Source of the DNA: JAKSSM01 sp045629065
GTDB taxonomy: Bacteria; Bacillota; Clostridia; Peptostreptococcales; Anaerovoracaceae
Assembly (NCBI GenBank): GCA_045629065.1
Contig: JAZQQK010000034.1
Span: 1-64,000, forward strand
DNA: 64,000 nucleotides
Direction of reading: 5' to 3'
The position numbers and the translations under genes are program-made. Under the pieces are notes generated by a model, which did not search any database, was not told the origin of the DNA, and was given only the letters and a program-made list of their open reading frames with translations. Below, piece by piece: positions 43,419-52,378 of the stretch. Position 1 is the stretch's first letter, and every line of letters starts with the position of its first letter.

Positions 43419-44126
43419 ATGAAAAGAATAAACAAGCATGAACTAATAATGAATATCATTAAAATAGCCGTGCTTGTTTTTATTATTGTCGGAATTCCTT
43501 TATATATTTGGCTTACTAAGAGGGAATGGCTGATGACATTTGAGTCAGTAGACCAGGTCGCAGAACTCATTAGGAGCTATAAGGGCAAATCAGTTCTGAT
43601 TTACCTCGGATTACAGATTCTTCAGGTAGTAATAGCATTCTTGCCTGGAGAGATATTCAATATGGCATCTGGATATGTATTTGGTGCGGCTAAGGGGCTC
43701 TGTTTTTCGTTTTTAGGCTGTTTTATAGGAACATTGATATCTTTTACGTTGTCTAGGACTTTAGGTCGTGGATTCGTTAGAATTTTTATTCCAGATGATA
43801 AGTTTGATAAATATTCTACATATTTGAACTCTGACAGAGCAAAATTAATTTGTTTTATTATTTATTTGCTCCCAGGCATACCAAAAGATGTCGTAAGTTA
43901 TATAGCAGGGGTGACTGAGATAAAAATGCCTGCGTTTTTGATCTTATCATTGATTGGTAGAATTCCAGGAATGGCTGGATGCGTATTAATCGGATCATCA
44001 CTAGAGAACGCAAATTACAAGTTAGCAATAATTATTGCAATTGTTGCAGTAATTATTATTGGGGCAGCATTTATATTTAAAAAACAAATCGGAGAATTTA
44101 TCGAAAAGAAGAAAGAGCATAGATAA
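43419..44126 (+). CDS. TVP38/TMEM64 family membrane protein
   Basis: A 235-residue protein with about five or six membrane segments. The SNARE-associated (DedA-like) core is seen in FLPGEIFNMASGYVFGAAKGLCFSFLGCFIGTLISFTLSRTLG and in LLPGIPKDVVSYIAGVTEIKMPAFLILSLIGRIPG. DedA and TVP38 proteins are linked to lipid or undecaprenyl-phosphate scrambling; the role of this one is not known. AAGGAATCGAC precedes the ATG. It ends the forward gene cluster. Confidence 0.88.
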   Translation: MKRINKHELIMNIIKIAVLVFIIVGIPLYIWLTKREWLMTFESVDQVAELIRSYKGKSVLIYLGLQILQVVIAFLPGEIFNMASGYVFGAAKGLCFSFLGCFIGTLISFTLSRTLGRGFVRIFIPDDKFDKYSTYLNSDRAKLICFIIYLLPGIPKDVVSYIAGVTEIKMPAFLILSLIGRIPGMAGCVLIGSSLENANYKLAIIIAIVAVIIIGAAFIFKKQIGEFIEKKKEHR

Positions 44127-44160
44127 CTATTCCTAAAATCATAATTTTGGGAATAGTTTC
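44125..44160 (+). terminator. long 15-bp hairpin at the end of the TVP38 gene
   Basis: Arms of 15 nt (44125-44139 and 44144-44158) pair with a single G-T wobble around a CATA loop. The U tract is short (TTTC). The left arm includes the stop codon. Confidence 0.6.
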
Positions 44161-44178
44161 TACGATAAGATATGAAAT

Positions 44179-44217
44179 AAGCCTTGAGCCCACAATTCCT
44201 TGTGGCTCAAGGCTTTT
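44179..44217. terminator. second hairpin, probably a terminator
   Basis: AAGCCTTGAGCC (from 44179) pairs with GGCTCAAGGCTT (to 44215). The inner CACAA and TTGTG extend the stem with one bulged C, and TTTT follows. Confidence 0.75.
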
Positions 44218-44278
44218 CGTTATTTTCCCTTAAAATATTGAGGCTCTATTTTCGCTTTTAAGCGAGTTTCGCCTACTA

Positions 44279-44306
44279 GGTCGATATATTTATCGACCAC
44301 TTTTTT
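44279..44306 (+). terminator. third hairpin with six-T tract
   Basis: GGTCGATA (44279-44286) and TATCGACC (44291-44298) form a perfect stem with a TATT loop, followed by ACTTTTTT. It lies just after the stop of the convergent LysM gene. Confidence 0.8.
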
Positions 44307-44331
44307 AGCTTAAATTAGCTATTGGTCAGTT

Positions 44332-44625
44332 TTAGTAAATTGGCACCTGAATCGTCATTCCTGCGTATAACTGACTAGCATTTATATCATTGATCTTGCA
44401 TAACTTATAAACTGCTTCTTGTCTGTCCATATCACTTGGCATATATCTACCAGCGATATCCCATAATGTATCCCCATAAACAATCTCTACAGTTTTATAT
44501 TCTTGGATTGTGGATCCATCAACTGTATTAAGGCCAAGTAATAAGTTTGCGATACATGTGATAAGAATGATCATGATTACAACGAATGCTGTGAATCTAA
44601 ATCTGTTGACTACTCTGTATTTCAT
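44332..44625 (-). CDS. membrane-anchored LysM protein, candidate SOS cell-division inhibitor (YneA-like)
   Basis: A 97-residue protein. A basic start (MKYRVVNRFRF) and one membrane helix (about 11-31) are followed by one LysM domain (VEIVYGDTLWDIAGRYMP to AGMTIQVPIY). This layout matches YneA of Bacillus and similar SOS-induced division inhibitors, which are encoded beside lexA. Three LexA-like boxes surround its promoter, supporting the same role. The ATG at 44625 follows AAAGGGGAAG; an in-frame TTG at 44643 overlaps that ribosome site. No lexA gene is in the window. The function is inferred from layout plus regulation; LysM is also common in unrelated wall proteins. Confidence 0.75.
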   Translation of the reverse strand: MKYRVVNRFRFTAFVVIMIILITCIANLLLGLNTVDGSTIQEYKTVEIVYGDTLWDIAGRYMPSDMDRQEAVYKLCKINDINASQLYAGMTIQVPIY

Positions 44626-44641
44626 GGTATCTTCCCCTTTC

Positions 44642-44713
44642 AAACATTTGTTCTTTTTCTAAATGATAACAGAATAAATGTTCTTTGTCAAGAGAAAATT
44701 CAAACATTTGTTC
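44642..44713. promoter_or_regulatory. three LexA-like boxes spaced 30 bp apart
   Basis: Read on the minus strand, GAACAAATGTTT at 44642-44653 and again at 44702-44713, and GAACATTTATTC at 44672-44683, each differ by one base from GAAC-N4-GTTC. Their starts are exactly 30 bp apart. They lie downstream of, inside and upstream of the promoter. Confidence 0.8.
44663..44691 (-). promoter_or_regulatory. promoter of the LysM gene
   Basis: Minus-strand TTGACA (44686-44691), a 17-bp spacer and TATCAT (44663-44668). The middle LexA-like box fills the spacer. Confidence 0.75.
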
Positions 44714-46005
44714 TAAAATGCAATAAGCCCCTTTTTAACTAATGCATCTATTGATTTAATAACGCCGAATTTACTGTGCTCGTATGTTATTCCGCCTTGG
44801 AAATATACATTATAAGGTTCCCTAATTGGTGCGTCTGCTGAGAGTTCGATTGATGAACCCTGAACAAAGGCTCCTGCTGCCATTACGACTTGATCTTCAT
44901 ATCCTGGCATTTCCCAAGGAATTGGGCTTACATAGCTATCTATAGGTGCTGCTTGTTGTACGCCTTCACAGAAAGTTACAACTTTTTCAGGTGAACCTAA
45001 TCTTATTGCCTCTATTATATCTGAACGCTTTGCTTCTGGCTTTGGACATACCTCATAACCGAGCATTTCATAAGCTTTACCGCAGAGAACTGCGCCTTTT
45101 ACAGCCCCGTTTACTACGCGTGGAGCGATAAATAAGCCTTGGAACATAGATCTTGTTTGACCGAATGTCAAGCCGCATTCACCGCCAATTCCAGGACATG
45201 TCATTCGATATTGGATTCTATCGATTAGGTCTGAGCGACCTGCGACATAGGCTCCAGTTAGAGCTAATCCACCGCCTGGATTCTTGATTAATGAAGCAGC
45301 CATTACATCTACGCCAACATCTGTAGGTTCCATATAATCAAGGAATTCTCCATAGCTGTTATCGACCATTTTTATAACATTTGGAGCTACTGATTTTACA
45401 AATTCAGCCCATTCTTTAATCTGTTCAATCGTGATTGCAGGACGCCAGCCATAGCCTGTAGAACGTTGTACGACAACGAGTTTAGTCTTTGGACTGATAG
45501 CTTTTTTAACGCCTTCAAGGTCTATTTTACCATCAGGCAGTAAATCAACTTGTTTATATGTAACGCCTAATTCTTTTAACGAACCTGGATAAACTTTTTC
45601 AGTGAGTCCAATAACACTTTTAATTGTGTCATAAGGTGTTCCAGTACAATAAATCAATTCGTCGCCAGGAAGTAAAATTCCTAGCAAAGTAATAGCTAAA
45701 CCATGTGTGCCATTAACGATTGTAGGTCTGCAGAGAGCAGCTTCTGTGTGCATTACATCGGCATAGACTTTTTCAATTGCTTCACGACCAGGATCATCGT
45801 AGCCATAGCCTGTATTCCATCCAAAATGCATATCAGAAATATTGTTCTTTTGGAAAGCATCAAGGACTTTATACTGGTTGTAAGCCATAATGTCATCTAA
45901 CTTCTCAAACTCGCTCTGAACGCCATTTTCAGCCTCATTTATAAGATCTACAACGCGAGGATCTATTTTAAAGTGATCTATTAAATACTTATCAGTGGTT
46001 TTCAT
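44713..46005 (-). CDS. aluminium-resistance family PLP-dependent enzyme (methionine gamma-lyase-like)
   Basis: A 430-residue fold-type I PLP protein of the YnbB/AluR family. Visible parts are FGWNTGYGYDDPGREAIEKVYADV, TGTPYDTIKSVIG, VDNSYGEFLDYMEPTDVGVDVMAASLIKNPGGGLALTGAYVAGR, where Lys in SLIKNPGGG is the expected PLP lysine. The family is distantly related to methionine gamma-lyase and cystathionine enzymes; the substrate is not established. It is typically found near miaA, hfq and lexA in clostridia, matching this place. It abuts the recombinase gene with no spacer. Confidence 0.9.
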   Translation of the reverse strand: MKTTDKYLIDHFKIDPRVVDLINEAENGVQSEFEKLDDIMAYNQYKVLDAFQKNNISDMHFGWNTGYGYDDPGREAIEKVYADVMHTEAALCRPTIVNGTHGLAITLLGILLPGDELIYCTGTPYDTIKSVIGLTEKVYPGSLKELGVTYKQVDLLPDGKIDLEGVKKAISPKTKLVVVQRSTGYGWRPAITIEQIKEWAEFVKSVAPNVIKMVDNSYGEFLDYMEPTDVGVDVMAASLIKNPGGGLALTGAYVAGRSDLIDRIQYRMTCPGIGGECGLTFGQTRSMFQGLFIAPRVVNGAVKGAVLCGKAYEMLGYEVCPKPEAKRSDIIEAIRLGSPEKVVTFCEGVQQAAPIDSYVSPIPWEMPGYEDQVVMAAGAFVQGSSIELSADAPIREPYNVYFQGGITYEHSKFGVIKSIDALVKKGLIAF

Positions 46006-47136
46006 CTATTTTTCAGTCCTTTCTTCTTCCCATTCCATATCTTTTACGAGGTCACGTTTTACATTTATCTTTTGTCTTGCATAAAGCTGTGTCGTCGTAA
46101 CTTGTTCGTGATCTAGTAATGCGGCTACATCAAAGATCGAGTTTCCACGACCGATTAAGCTTGTCGCTGCTGTGGCTCTTAGCTTGTGTGGACTGTAGCC
46201 AGCGCGTCTTGTAGTGTGAAGCGCTATTGATGTGTACTTTTTTACTAATTCACGAATTTGACGCTCTGTCATTCGTTTTCCCTGAAGCGATAAGAACAAA
46301 GCATCTTTATTTTCATCATCAAGCACCTTATCATCTTGACGTTCTGTATCGATATAATCGTGCAAAACTTCTGTAGCAGAATTATTTAAAGGCATGATAG
46401 ATTCTTTACCACGTTTTCGATAGATCTTAAATTCTCCACGACCAAAGTTGAATGAACTTACATTCAATTGTTGTAGTTCTGAAAGTCTTAAACCGTAAGT
46501 TAAAAACAGAATTAAGATGCATTTATCGCGCTTTTTAGTGAGTTCCCAATAGTGATGTTCGTGTGCTGTCAATCCCTCTCCAGTTGTTACAGCGTCTAGC
46601 ATAATCATAACTTCATCATCTTGGAGAGCCTTGATTTCACGTTCTCCAGGCTTTGGAACTCTTATTGGATCGAAACCATCAGTTATGTTTTTCTCAACCA
46701 AACCATCTCTATAAAGTTGCTTGAACATTACAGATATTGACGACTTCTTACGGGCCAAAGATTTGCTTGAGTTTTCATATATATATACAGAATCGGCCTT
46801 TTCGACCTTATATTTGCGGCAATAATCGATGAACATGTTGACATCGATAGCTTGGACCTCATTTAATTCATCGAGCTTTATATCGCGAATTTCTTTAGCC
46901 TGCGTGAGATCAGTTTCATCAATAAGATATTGGAAGAAAAATTTCACATCGTGTAAATAGCCAAGTCTAGTCATAGGCAAAACATTACCTTTAAGATATG
47001 CAAAATATCCGCGCATATATCTAGGAAGCAAATTTTCTATTTCTTCGCATTCCAAATATATATCATTTTCTTTCTTAATGATATTGTCTGGCTTATCGCT
47101 TTTATTATGAATTTTTACTTCTTTTTGTATTGCCAT
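46006..47136 (-). CDS. tyrosine recombinase (XerC/XerD-like)
   Basis: A 376-residue integrase. A SAM-like N-terminal domain (RLGYLHDVKFFFQYLIDETD) is followed by the catalytic domain: Arg in LTYGLRLSELQQLN, Lys in YRKRGKES, SPHKLRATAATSLI (H-x2-R), LLDHEQVTTTQLYA with His and the nucleophile Tyr. All five key residues are present. It resembles chromosomal Xer-type enzymes rather than phage integrases. It lies between the aluminium-resistance gene and miaA, with no flanking repeat or foreign cargo visible, so it appears to be a resident gene. Whether it resolves chromosome dimers or acts elsewhere is open. Confidence 0.88.
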   Translation of the reverse strand: MAIQKEVKIHNKSDKPDNIIKKENDIYLECEEIENLLPRYMRGYFAYLKGNVLPMTRLGYLHDVKFFFQYLIDETDLTQAKEIRDIKLDELNEVQAIDVNMFIDYCRKYKVEKADSVYIYENSSKSLARKKSSISVMFKQLYRDGLVEKNITDGFDPIRVPKPGEREIKALQDDEVMIMLDAVTTGEGLTAHEHHYWELTKKRDKCILILFLTYGLRLSELQQLNVSSFNFGRGEFKIYRKRGKESIMPLNNSATEVLHDYIDTERQDDKVLDDENKDALFLSLQGKRMTERQIRELVKKYTSIALHTTRRAGYSPHKLRATAATSLIGRGNSIFDVAALLDHEQVTTTQLYARQKINVKRDLVKDMEWEEERTEK

Positions 47137-47173
47137 TTTGTGAATAATAGTTATATTTTAGTGAATTATTTGC

Positions 47174-47932
47174 TTATAATTGCTCATTTATGTGGTTAAT
47201 TAGTGCTTCTAAAGCTCTATCTTCTGTAGGATATTCACTAATATTTAGCCACCACATATCCGGATATCTTCTGAACCAAGTCATCTGACGCTTTGCAAAA
47301 TGTCTAGTGTTTTGCTTAATCTTATCGATTGCCTCTTCCCTAGTCACCTCACCATTCAGATATGAAATCACCTCTTTATACCCTATTCCCTTCATGGAAA
47401 TGTTGTTTTCTGTGAGCCCCATATCTAAAAGCCCCTTAACTTCAGCAATAAGGCCTGCTTCAACCATGATATCTACCCTTTTATTGATTCTTTCATAGAG
47501 CTTTTCCCTATCTCTAGTTAGACCAACAAGGATTATTTCATAGTCAGTTGTTCGATTATTATCACCGGAAACATTATCGAAGCTACCGCCCTTAAAGTCC
47601 ATATCATATATGAGCGAATTGAGATAGAGACCTGTGCCACCTTCAATTACAGGCAGTTTTCCCTTAGAAAAGACCTCATTTATAGCTTCCTTTGCAAGCT
47701 TTTGGTACTCGGCTACAGAAAATGGTGTTCGTGGATCAATTTGATCGACGAGATAATGTCTTACTTCAGCCTGCTCATCAGCAGTCGGCTTAGCAGATCC
47801 AATGTTCATATATTTATATAATTGCATTGAATCGCATGAAATTATCTCACCATTAAAAGCTTTAGAAGCTTCTATCGCATATTTAGTTTTTCCTGAGGCA
47901 GTTGGGCCACAGATTACTAAAATCTTCTTCAT
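47174..47932 (-). CDS. miaA: tRNA dimethylallyltransferase, lacking the middle insertion region
   Basis: A 252-residue MiaA, about 60 residues shorter than usual. The N-terminal P-loop GPTASGKTKYAI, SCDSMQLYKYMNIGSAKP, and IEGGTGLYLNSLIYDMDF are normal, as are the C-terminal GLTRDREKLYERIN, GIGYKEVISYLNGE and TRHFAKRQMTWFR. Between them (about residues 123-142) only a short GGSFDNVSGDNNRTTD-like bridge remains. The usual segment with HPND and RALE motifs, part of the swinging insertion domain over the tRNA, is missing. The frame is intact and neighbours are coupled, so it may be functional. MiaA adds dimethylallyl to A37 of tRNAs reading U-starting codons. It overlaps mutL by one base. Confidence 0.88.
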   Translation of the reverse strand: MKKILVICGPTASGKTKYAIEASKAFNGEIISCDSMQLYKYMNIGSAKPTADEQAEVRHYLVDQIDPRTPFSVAEYQKLAKEAINEVFSKGKLPVIEGGTGLYLNSLIYDMDFKGGSFDNVSGDNNRTTDYEIILVGLTRDREKLYERINKRVDIMVEAGLIAEVKGLLDMGLTENNISMKGIGYKEVISYLNGEVTREEAIDKIKQNTRHFAKRQMTWFRRYPDMWWLNISEYPTEDRALEALINHINEQL

Positions 47933-49764
47933 TATACACGCTTAAACATCTTTTCTATTTCATATTGAGTGAGTTTTATTACGGTTGGACGTCCATGTGG
48001 ACATGAATATGGATTGATACAGTTTGATAAATCCTTCATCAAAGCATTTACTTCTTCCATAGAAATTTTATCGTGAGCTTTGATTGCAGCTTTACAGGAC
48101 ATCATTATAAGTTTATTCACAACAACGGTGTTTCTTAAGTCAGTCGCTTGACTTATTCCATCGATGAATTCATGTACAAAATCTTCAGCTTCGTTTAGCT
48201 CCATAAACATAGGAATTTCGGTAATTCTATATGTTTCAGGGCCGAATTCCGATATCGTGAAACCCATGTGTTCCAATGGTTTCAGCCAATTCTGTCTGTC
48301 GCTATCAGCTGCGAGCGATACATTAATTATAAGTGGCATAATCAGAGGTTGTCTAACCTTGTCAGATGCTTCATATTCTCCTACAAGCTTTTCATAAAAG
48401 ACTCTTTCTTGAGCCGCATGTTGGTCTATTAAATAGAAGTTTACATCATCTATAGCGGTAATATATGTGTCAAAAATCGTGCCAGTAATCTTCAAATCTT
48501 TGAAATCAAAAGGCTTTAAAGTTGGCTTTTCAATCTCAATTGAAGAGTCTTTTGGCATATCTATGTCGTTTTCTTTGGCTTCTACAAATTTTGTTGGCTC
48601 ATTATTAAGTGTTGACAATAACTCTTTTATGTCTAATTGCTTTACGTCTTCCTTTATTTCGACTTTATTAGTGTCTATTACGAGATTAGTATCTAATGCA
48701 CGCTTAAACACCTCTACTGGACGGACATTTTTAGTCTCTTTGAAGAGGTTTCCAGCATCTACCACGGCATCTTTAGTGGATAAAGCGCTTACAATTGACT
48801 TTCCGATGAATTCGCTTACCAAATTTTCATCGTCGAAGCGCACTTCCCTTTTATTTGGATGGATATTACAGTCAATGGTAGCGGGATCCACATCCAAAAA
48901 TAGGTAGCAAATTGGATATCTTCCTTCGAATAAACGCTCTTTGTATCCTAGATTTACGCCTCTTTCCATCACCTTTGAGTTTACAACACGACCATTAACA
49001 AAGAAAATCTCTGAACCACGATTGTTTTTACTCATTGCAGGGGTAGAAATATAGCCTTCCAATGCTAAACCATCGACATTTTCATTTACTGAAACTAGAT
49101 TCTTTGAATCTACATCAGGAAAAACCCTAACAATCGTGTTTAATCTATCGCCATCACCTAAAGTCGAGAATAAAACTTTTCCGTTATTGACTAATCTAAA
49201 CTTGACATACTTAAATGCAAGCGCCATCTGACTGATAAGCTCAATTATCATCATAGATTCAGCATTATCAGCTTTCATGAACTTAAGCCTTGCTGGCGTG
49301 TTATAAAACAGATCACAAACTATAATGGTAGTTCCATCAGGGCAGCCAGTATCTTCTTTCAATACAATTTCTCCTCCATGAATTGTAAGCTTAGTACCTG
49401 TTTTAGAATCAGATGTTTTTGTTACCAATTCAGTTCTGGTTACGGCGGCGATTGAAGCCAATGCCTCACCTCTAAAGCCGAGCGTATCAATACGATTTAG
49501 GTCATTTATAGTGCTGATTTTGCTTGTAGCATGACGAAAAAAGGCTGTTTCCACCTCATCTTTTGGTATACCACAACCATCGTCAGTAACTCTTATATAT
49601 GATTTGCCACCGTTTTTAATCTCAACGGTGATGCTTTTAGCACCCGAATCTAGCGAGTTTTCAACCAATTCTTTAACGATTGAAACTGGTCTTTCAATTA
49701 CTTCGCCGGCAGCAATTTTATCAGCAATATTTTTCTCTAAAACTTTAATCATTTTGGGTATCAA
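47932..49764 (-). CDS. mutL: DNA mismatch repair protein MutL
   Basis: A 610-residue MutL. The N-terminal GHKL ATPase has NIADKIAAGEVIERP, ELVENSLDSGAKSI, VTDDGCGIPKDEV and TLGFRGEALASIAAV. The C-terminal dimerisation domain has DQHAAQERVFYEKL and CPHGRPTVIKL, a metal-binding endonuclease-type ending; the DQHA motif is clear. The first codon at 49764 is TTG with AAGGA 6 nt upstream. An ATG four codons later (49752) is possible but farther from the ribosome site. It works with MutS in the next upstream gene. Confidence 0.95.
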   Translation of the reverse strand: MIPKMIKVLEKNIADKIAAGEVIERPVSIVKELVENSLDSGAKSITVEIKNGGKSYIRVTDDGCGIPKDEVETAFFRHATSKISTINDLNRIDTLGFRGEALASIAAVTRTELVTKTSDSKTGTKLTIHGGEIVLKEDTGCPDGTTIIVCDLFYNTPARLKFMKADNAESMMIIELISQMALAFKYVKFRLVNNGKVLFSTLGDGDRLNTIVRVFPDVDSKNLVSVNENVDGLALEGYISTPAMSKNNRGSEIFFVNGRVVNSKVMERGVNLGYKERLFEGRYPICYLFLDVDPATIDCNIHPNKREVRFDDENLVSEFIGKSIVSALSTKDAVVDAGNLFKETKNVRPVEVFKRALDTNLVIDTNKVEIKEDVKQLDIKELLSTLNNEPTKFVEAKENDIDMPKDSSIEIEKPTLKPFDFKDLKITGTIFDTYITAIDDVNFYLIDQHAAQERVFYEKLVGEYEASDKVRQPLIMPLIINVSLAADSDRQNWLKPLEHMGFTISEFGPETYRITEIPMFMELNEAEDFVHEFIDGISQATDLRNTVVVNKLIMMSCKAAIKAHDKISMEEVNALMKDLSNCINPYSCPHGRPTVIKLTQYEIEKMFKRV

Positions 49765-49773
49765 AATAGGTCC

Positions 49774-52377
49774 TTATTTATCAGTATTTTTCTTTAATTC
49801 TTCTAGTATTTTAAAAGCTTCTGATGGGGTTAAAGTCATTAGGTCAAGCTCACGAAGCTTAGCCAAGATTGGATCTGGAGTTAGATCAAACAAACTTAAT
49901 TGTTCAGATTCATTAGTAGTTTTATTAACCTTTTTAGGCGTTTGTGCTACTTCTCCACTCTCTAAATCTTGCAAAATATCCTCTGCTCTATTTAGTAGCG
50001 ACTTAGGTATGCCTGCTAATTTTGCTACGTGGATACCATATGAACGAGAAGCAGAGCCTGGGACAATCTTATGTAAGAATACAATATTGCCATCTGATTC
50101 AGATACATCAACATTTAGATTCTTGACGCCGACGATCTCGTGCTCGAGGTCGGTAAGTTCATGATAATGAGTGGCGAAGAGTGTTCTAATGTGCGTGTCA
50201 GCGTTGCATAAGTGCTCTACTGAAGCCCATGCTATTGAAAGTCCGTCATATGTGGATGTTCCACGACCGATTTCATCTAGGATAATGAGAGATCTAGCTT
50301 TTGCTGAATTCAAAATGTATGAAAGCTCAGACATTTCAACGTAGAAAGTAGACTGTCCTTGCGCGAGATTATCAGATGCACCGATACGTGTGAAGATTCT
50401 ATCAACTACGCCTATCCTAGCAGAATCGCAAGGCACGAAGCAGCCAGCTTGAGCCATCAAAACTATTAGGGCCGTCTGTCGCATATACGTGGATTTACCA
50501 GCCATGTTAGGACCAGTAATCAAAAGAAGTGACGAATCGTTATCATTGAGGTATGTATCGTTCGAAACGAATAAGCCATTCGACACACTCTGCTCGATTA
50601 CGGGATGTCTTCCCTTCACGATCTCGATTTCCATCGAGTCATCGATAGTTGGCTTGACATAACCATTCTTTTCACTTACCTGCGCGAAAGCTTGTATTAC
50701 ATCGAGTGTAGCAATCGCCTTTGAAGTCTGTTGGATTATATTAATATAACCTTCAATAAATTGCCTAATTTCAGTAAAAAGCTGATATTCTTTTTCGTTT
50801 ATCTTAGCTTCAGCATTTAATACGAGATTTTCCATCTCCTTAAGTTCTGGAGTTATGAAGCGTTCGCCAGTTGTGAGAGTTTGTTTACGAATATAGTTTT
50901 CAGGTACTTGATCGAGGAAAGATTTTGATATTTCAATATAATATCCGAATACTCGAGTGTAACCGACTTTAATAGTTCTGATGCCAGTACGTTCTCTTTC
51001 CTTTTGCTCAAGGCTACTGATCCATTCTTTTCCGTCCTTAATACTAAACTTAAGGTCATCAAGTTCTTCGGAATAGCCCTTCTTTATGAGGGAGCCTTCT
51101 TTAATAGTAAAAGGTGGATCTTCTACTATAGCTTTATCGATTAACTCATAAACATCTCTTAATTCGTCGATGTCGGAGTCGATATCTTTTAAAATTTCGG
51201 CGCTTAAACCACTTAGTTCATATTTGATATCTGGTAATACTGCGATTGAATTTCTAAGAGCGATTAAATCTTTACCATTTGCGTTCCCAGAAGCGATTCT
51301 ACCAGCTAGACGTTCAAAGTCATAGATACGCTTAAGAGACTCTTTTAGATTGTTTCTCACGAGAACCTCGCGATATAACTCCTCTACTCCATCTAACCTG
51401 TAATTAATCTCGGAGGAGCTATTAAGCGGTTCTCTTAACCAAGTGCGCATCTTACGTGAGCCCATGGCAGTATGTGTTTTATCCAACACACCTAAGAGTG
51501 ATCCTTGAATCTTTTTATCGTAGAGGGTCTCAGTTATCTCGAGGTTGCGAATTGTCGCCTTGTCGAGAGCCATATGAGTACCAATCTCATAAATTTCTAT
51601 GTTTGTAATCTGTTTTAGACTTTGCTTTTGTGTTTCTAAAAGATAGCTGAATAGAGCTCCAAGAGCCAAAACGATGTTTGGTCTGAAGTCGAGACCTATA
51701 CCTGTTAAACCAATTACCTTAAATTGGGCAGAAATTAGGTCTTTGGCTGCTTTTTCTAGGTAATATGATGAATTGAGCGTTGTGATAAAAGAACCCGTTA
51801 TTTGGGCAATTTCGTCCTTGCTATATAGATCATCTATTGCTTCATCCAATAAGATTTCGGAAGGATGAATTTTTACTAGTTCGTTAAGTAGCGTCTGGAA
51901 CACATCTTGGCCGTTAAATTCAGTACCATAGAGCTCACCTGTGGAGATATCGGAATAGCAAACTCCGAAGCCCTCCTCAGTTGCATAGACTGAGGCAATA
52001 TAGTTGTTCTCTTTCTCATGTAAAATGGCTTGCGAAGTGATTGTGCCTGGTGTAACTACTTGAATTACATCGCGCTTAACTAGTCCTTTAGCAAGTGCCG
52101 GATCTTCTAACTGTTCGCAGATGGCAACTTTATAGCCCTTCTCTACCATTTTTGAAATATATGAATCTGCTGCATGGAATGGAATTCCGCACATTGGTGC
52201 ACGTTCATCCAAACCGCAGTTTTTTCCAGTTAATGTGAGCTCGAGTTCCTTTGAACCAATCAAAGCATCATCAAAAAACAGCTCGTAGAAATCGCCGAGA
52301 CGGTAAAAGAGAATACAATCTTTGTACTGCTCTTTGATTTCCATATATTGTTGCATTCCAGGGGATAGTTTACTCAT
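49774..52377 (-). CDS. mutS: DNA mismatch repair protein MutS
   Basis: An 867-residue MutS. The N-terminal mismatch-reading domain has FYRLGDFYELFFDDA, the common F-x-E motif for the mismatch. The connector, lever and clamp domains follow, then the ATPase with GPNMAGKSTYMRQTALIV, FTRIGASDNLAQGQSTF, LDEIGRGTSTYDG and FATHYHELT, and the C-terminal SLFDLTPD region. It recognises base mismatches and recruits MutL. The mutS-mutL-miaA order is conserved in Bacillota. Confidence 0.97.
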   Translation of the reverse strand: MSKLSPGMQQYMEIKEQYKDCILFYRLGDFYELFFDDALIGSKELELTLTGKNCGLDERAPMCGIPFHAADSYISKMVEKGYKVAICEQLEDPALAKGLVKRDVIQVVTPGTITSQAILHEKENNYIASVYATEEGFGVCYSDISTGELYGTEFNGQDVFQTLLNELVKIHPSEILLDEAIDDLYSKDEIAQITGSFITTLNSSYYLEKAAKDLISAQFKVIGLTGIGLDFRPNIVLALGALFSYLLETQKQSLKQITNIEIYEIGTHMALDKATIRNLEITETLYDKKIQGSLLGVLDKTHTAMGSRKMRTWLREPLNSSSEINYRLDGVEELYREVLVRNNLKESLKRIYDFERLAGRIASGNANGKDLIALRNSIAVLPDIKYELSGLSAEILKDIDSDIDELRDVYELIDKAIVEDPPFTIKEGSLIKKGYSEELDDLKFSIKDGKEWISSLEQKERERTGIRTIKVGYTRVFGYYIEISKSFLDQVPENYIRKQTLTTGERFITPELKEMENLVLNAEAKINEKEYQLFTEIRQFIEGYINIIQQTSKAIATLDVIQAFAQVSEKNGYVKPTIDDSMEIEIVKGRHPVIEQSVSNGLFVSNDTYLNDNDSSLLLITGPNMAGKSTYMRQTALIVLMAQAGCFVPCDSARIGVVDRIFTRIGASDNLAQGQSTFYVEMSELSYILNSAKARSLIILDEIGRGTSTYDGLSIAWASVEHLCNADTHIRTLFATHYHELTDLEHEIVGVKNLNVDVSESDGNIVFLHKIVPGSASRSYGIHVAKLAGIPKSLLNRAEDILQDLESGEVAQTPKKVNKTTNESEQLSLFDLTPDPILAKLRELDLMTLTPSEAFKILEELKKNTDK

Positions 52378-52378
52378 T

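Noticed and set aside
47550..47620. Frameshift in miaA
   Set aside because: Both flanking parts are in the same frame with no stop, so the shortening is an in-frame absence, not a visible frameshift.
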